Origin: Nitrospinota bacterium
Lineage (GTDB): Bacteria > Nitrospinota_A > JADGAW01
NCBI GenBank assembly: GCA_015231815.1
Contig: JADGAW010000101.1
Span: forward strand, 1 to 7,567
Direction of reading: 5' to 3'
Length of the DNA: 7,567 nucleotides
Shown here: positions 7,043-7,567 of the stretch, piece after piece
How the letters are laid out: every line of letters begins with the position of its first letter
How positions within the stretch are numbered: the first letter of the stretch is position 1
Notes under the pieces: generated by a model
What the model saw: the letters and a program-made list of their open reading frames with translations, nothing else
Told to the model about the DNA's origin: nothing
Databases searched by the model: none
Program-made: the position numbers and the translations under genes

Positions 7043-7083
7043 CTCCGCATAATTTCAGCGCAATATGTTGTTTGAAAGCGGAG
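7043..7083 (+). other. bulged stem-loop downstream of the 132-aa gene
   Basis: CTCCGC (7043-7048) pairs perfectly with GCGGAG (7078-7083). Directly inside, TTTCA (7053-7057) pairs with TGAAA (7073-7077), leaving a 4-nt bulge (ATAA, 7049-7052) and a 15-nt loop. The 11 base pairs begin 4 nt after the stop codon. No T-run follows, so it is not a typical intrinsic terminator. It may protect the 3' end of the mRNA or act with Rho. Confidence 0.45.
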
Positions 7084-7212
7084 ACATATCGTCTATAAAG
7101 GCAGAGTCGTATTCTGTATTTGAGCAGCAATTAACCCTGTAAAATAGTGTAGCAGATGTCATGCTTCTTTATTTTGTTCAATTGTAATGCACCCTCTGAA
7201 AGGAAATAGGTA

Positions 7213-7385
7213 ATGGCAGATTTATTTAAAGAGAAATCCAAGGACTGGGATGCCCGTGAAATGATTCAGCTTCTTTCATCAGCTATTGGAACGTCAATTA
7301 TCAAGCATGTTTCCCTTAACCCAAGTTCGACAAAATATTCGTTAAATTGGTAAAAAAAGCAGGTTTTGATTTTCTAATTCATTGA
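7213..7385 (+). pseudogene. internally deleted SAM methyltransferase remnant
   Basis: ATG 7213 has a good ribosome binding site (AAAGGA, 7199-7204) and opens a frame of only 46 codons ending at TAA 7351-7353. Its first 37 residues (MADLFKEKSKDWDARE, then IQLLSSAIGTSIIKHVSLNP) look like the N-terminus of a class I SAM methyltransferase. The expected next segment, the VMDFGAGTG-type SAM-binding motif, is absent. In another frame, 7326-7382 encodes FDKIFVKLVKKAGFDF and a few more residues to TGA 7383-7385. This resembles the 'GFDR..l...l.kaGF' element near the C-terminus of the same kind of enzyme. The simplest reading is a large internal deletion that joined the two ends out of frame. It could instead be an unrelated small protein of 46 residues. 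The family assignment is from memory of the pattern. Confidence 0.5.
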
Positions 7386-7415
7386 TTTTATTGAACTTTT
7401 ATTTTGAATATCAAA

Positions 7416-7567
7416 TGTAGTGCCTGACCGTTTATGTTTATATTTCTCTTTTTGGGATTTTAGGATATAATGTCTTGTATGTTTATACGACAAAAAGAAA
7501 AAAAGAAAAAGGGTGAGACATATACTCAATACCAACTCATCGAATCCATCCGTACTCCAGCAGGTCC
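7416..7567 (+). mobile_element. left end of an insertion sequence, truncated by window edge
   Basis: The transposase start at 7479 implies that the left terminus of an IS lies between the decayed methyltransferase (ends 7385) and 7478. TGTAGTGCCTGACCG (7416-7430) is the most terminus-like, GC-richer block in this AT-rich stretch. I mark it as a candidate terminal inverted repeat only. The right end lies outside the window, so neither the repeat nor a target duplication can be confirmed. GATATAATG (7464-7472) contains a perfect TATAAT -10 box 7 nt upstream of the transposase ATG, but no -35 is convincing. Confidence 0.35.
7479..7567 (+). CDS. IS4/IS1634-like transposase, N-terminal fragment cut by window edge
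   Basis: ATG 7479 opens a frame that runs to the window end, about 29 codons. It reads MFIRQKEKKKKKG-like basic residues, then YTQYQLIESIRTPAGP. The pattern 'MfiR....k....Y.qLveS.RtpaGPrQ' is the usual N-terminus of IS1634/IS4-superfamily DDE transposases, just before the DNA-binding region. The catalytic residues lie outside the window, so activity cannot be judged. No clear Shine-Dalgarno sequence precedes the ATG, which is common for transposases with low expression. Confidence 0.65.
   Translation, partial: MFIRQKEKKKKGETYTQYQLIESIRTPAG

Noticed and set aside
7065..7142. 25-codon ORF (MLFESGDISSIKAESY...) between the hypothetical gene and the methyltransferase remnant
   Set aside because: The peptide looks vaguely protein-like, but the ORF has no ribosome binding site, overlaps the hairpin and is too short to support. 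It could be a gene relic.
1..7567. CRISPR array, tRNA or rRNA genes
   Set aside because: No regularly spaced direct repeats, cloverleaf-like segments or rRNA-like conserved stretches were seen on either strand.

Overview
The window is AT-rich by eye and compactly coded on the + strand, as in a Gram-negative bacterium with surface polysaccharide genes. My best guess is an anaerobic Desulfobacterota member (Desulfobulbales-like). The reasons are the HQWRQPL-type histidine kinase, its periplasmic c-heme sensor domain, and a remnant of a methyltransferase type I associate with that group. The taxonomic call is recall-based and only moderately secure.

Region 1 (1-4745) is one tight operon of surface-glycan genes. 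It opens with the 3' end of a GT-B / CDP-glycerol glycerophosphotransferase-like gene that starts outside the window. A small SAM-dependent methyltransferase, a radical SAM/SPASM enzyme, a DegT/ArnB-like PLP sugar aminotransferase and a class II asparagine synthetase follow. Gaps between genes are 36, 21 and 11 nt, plus one 11-nt overlap. A reasonable inference is that these genes build or decorate an unusual aminated, perhaps amidated or methylated, residue of an O-antigen, capsule or teichoic-acid-like polymer. The exact product cannot be read from the sequence.

Region 2 (4746-6556) is a 197-nt intergenic stretch followed by a membrane histidine kinase. The kinase has a DUF3365/Tll0287-like periplasmic domain with a CxxCH heme-c motif. 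An 18-codon ORF with a strong Shine-Dalgarno sequence runs straight into the kinase start and may couple or regulate its translation. No response regulator is in the window.

Region 3 (6557-7567) holds a 132-aa protein I do not recognise and then a bulged hairpin. After that comes a short decayed gene that looks like the N-terminus of a methyltransferase joined out of frame to its C-terminus. The window ends in the first codons of an IS4/IS1634-like transposase. This right end looks like an eroding, mobile-element-affected segment. No tRNA, rRNA or CRISPR array was seen.
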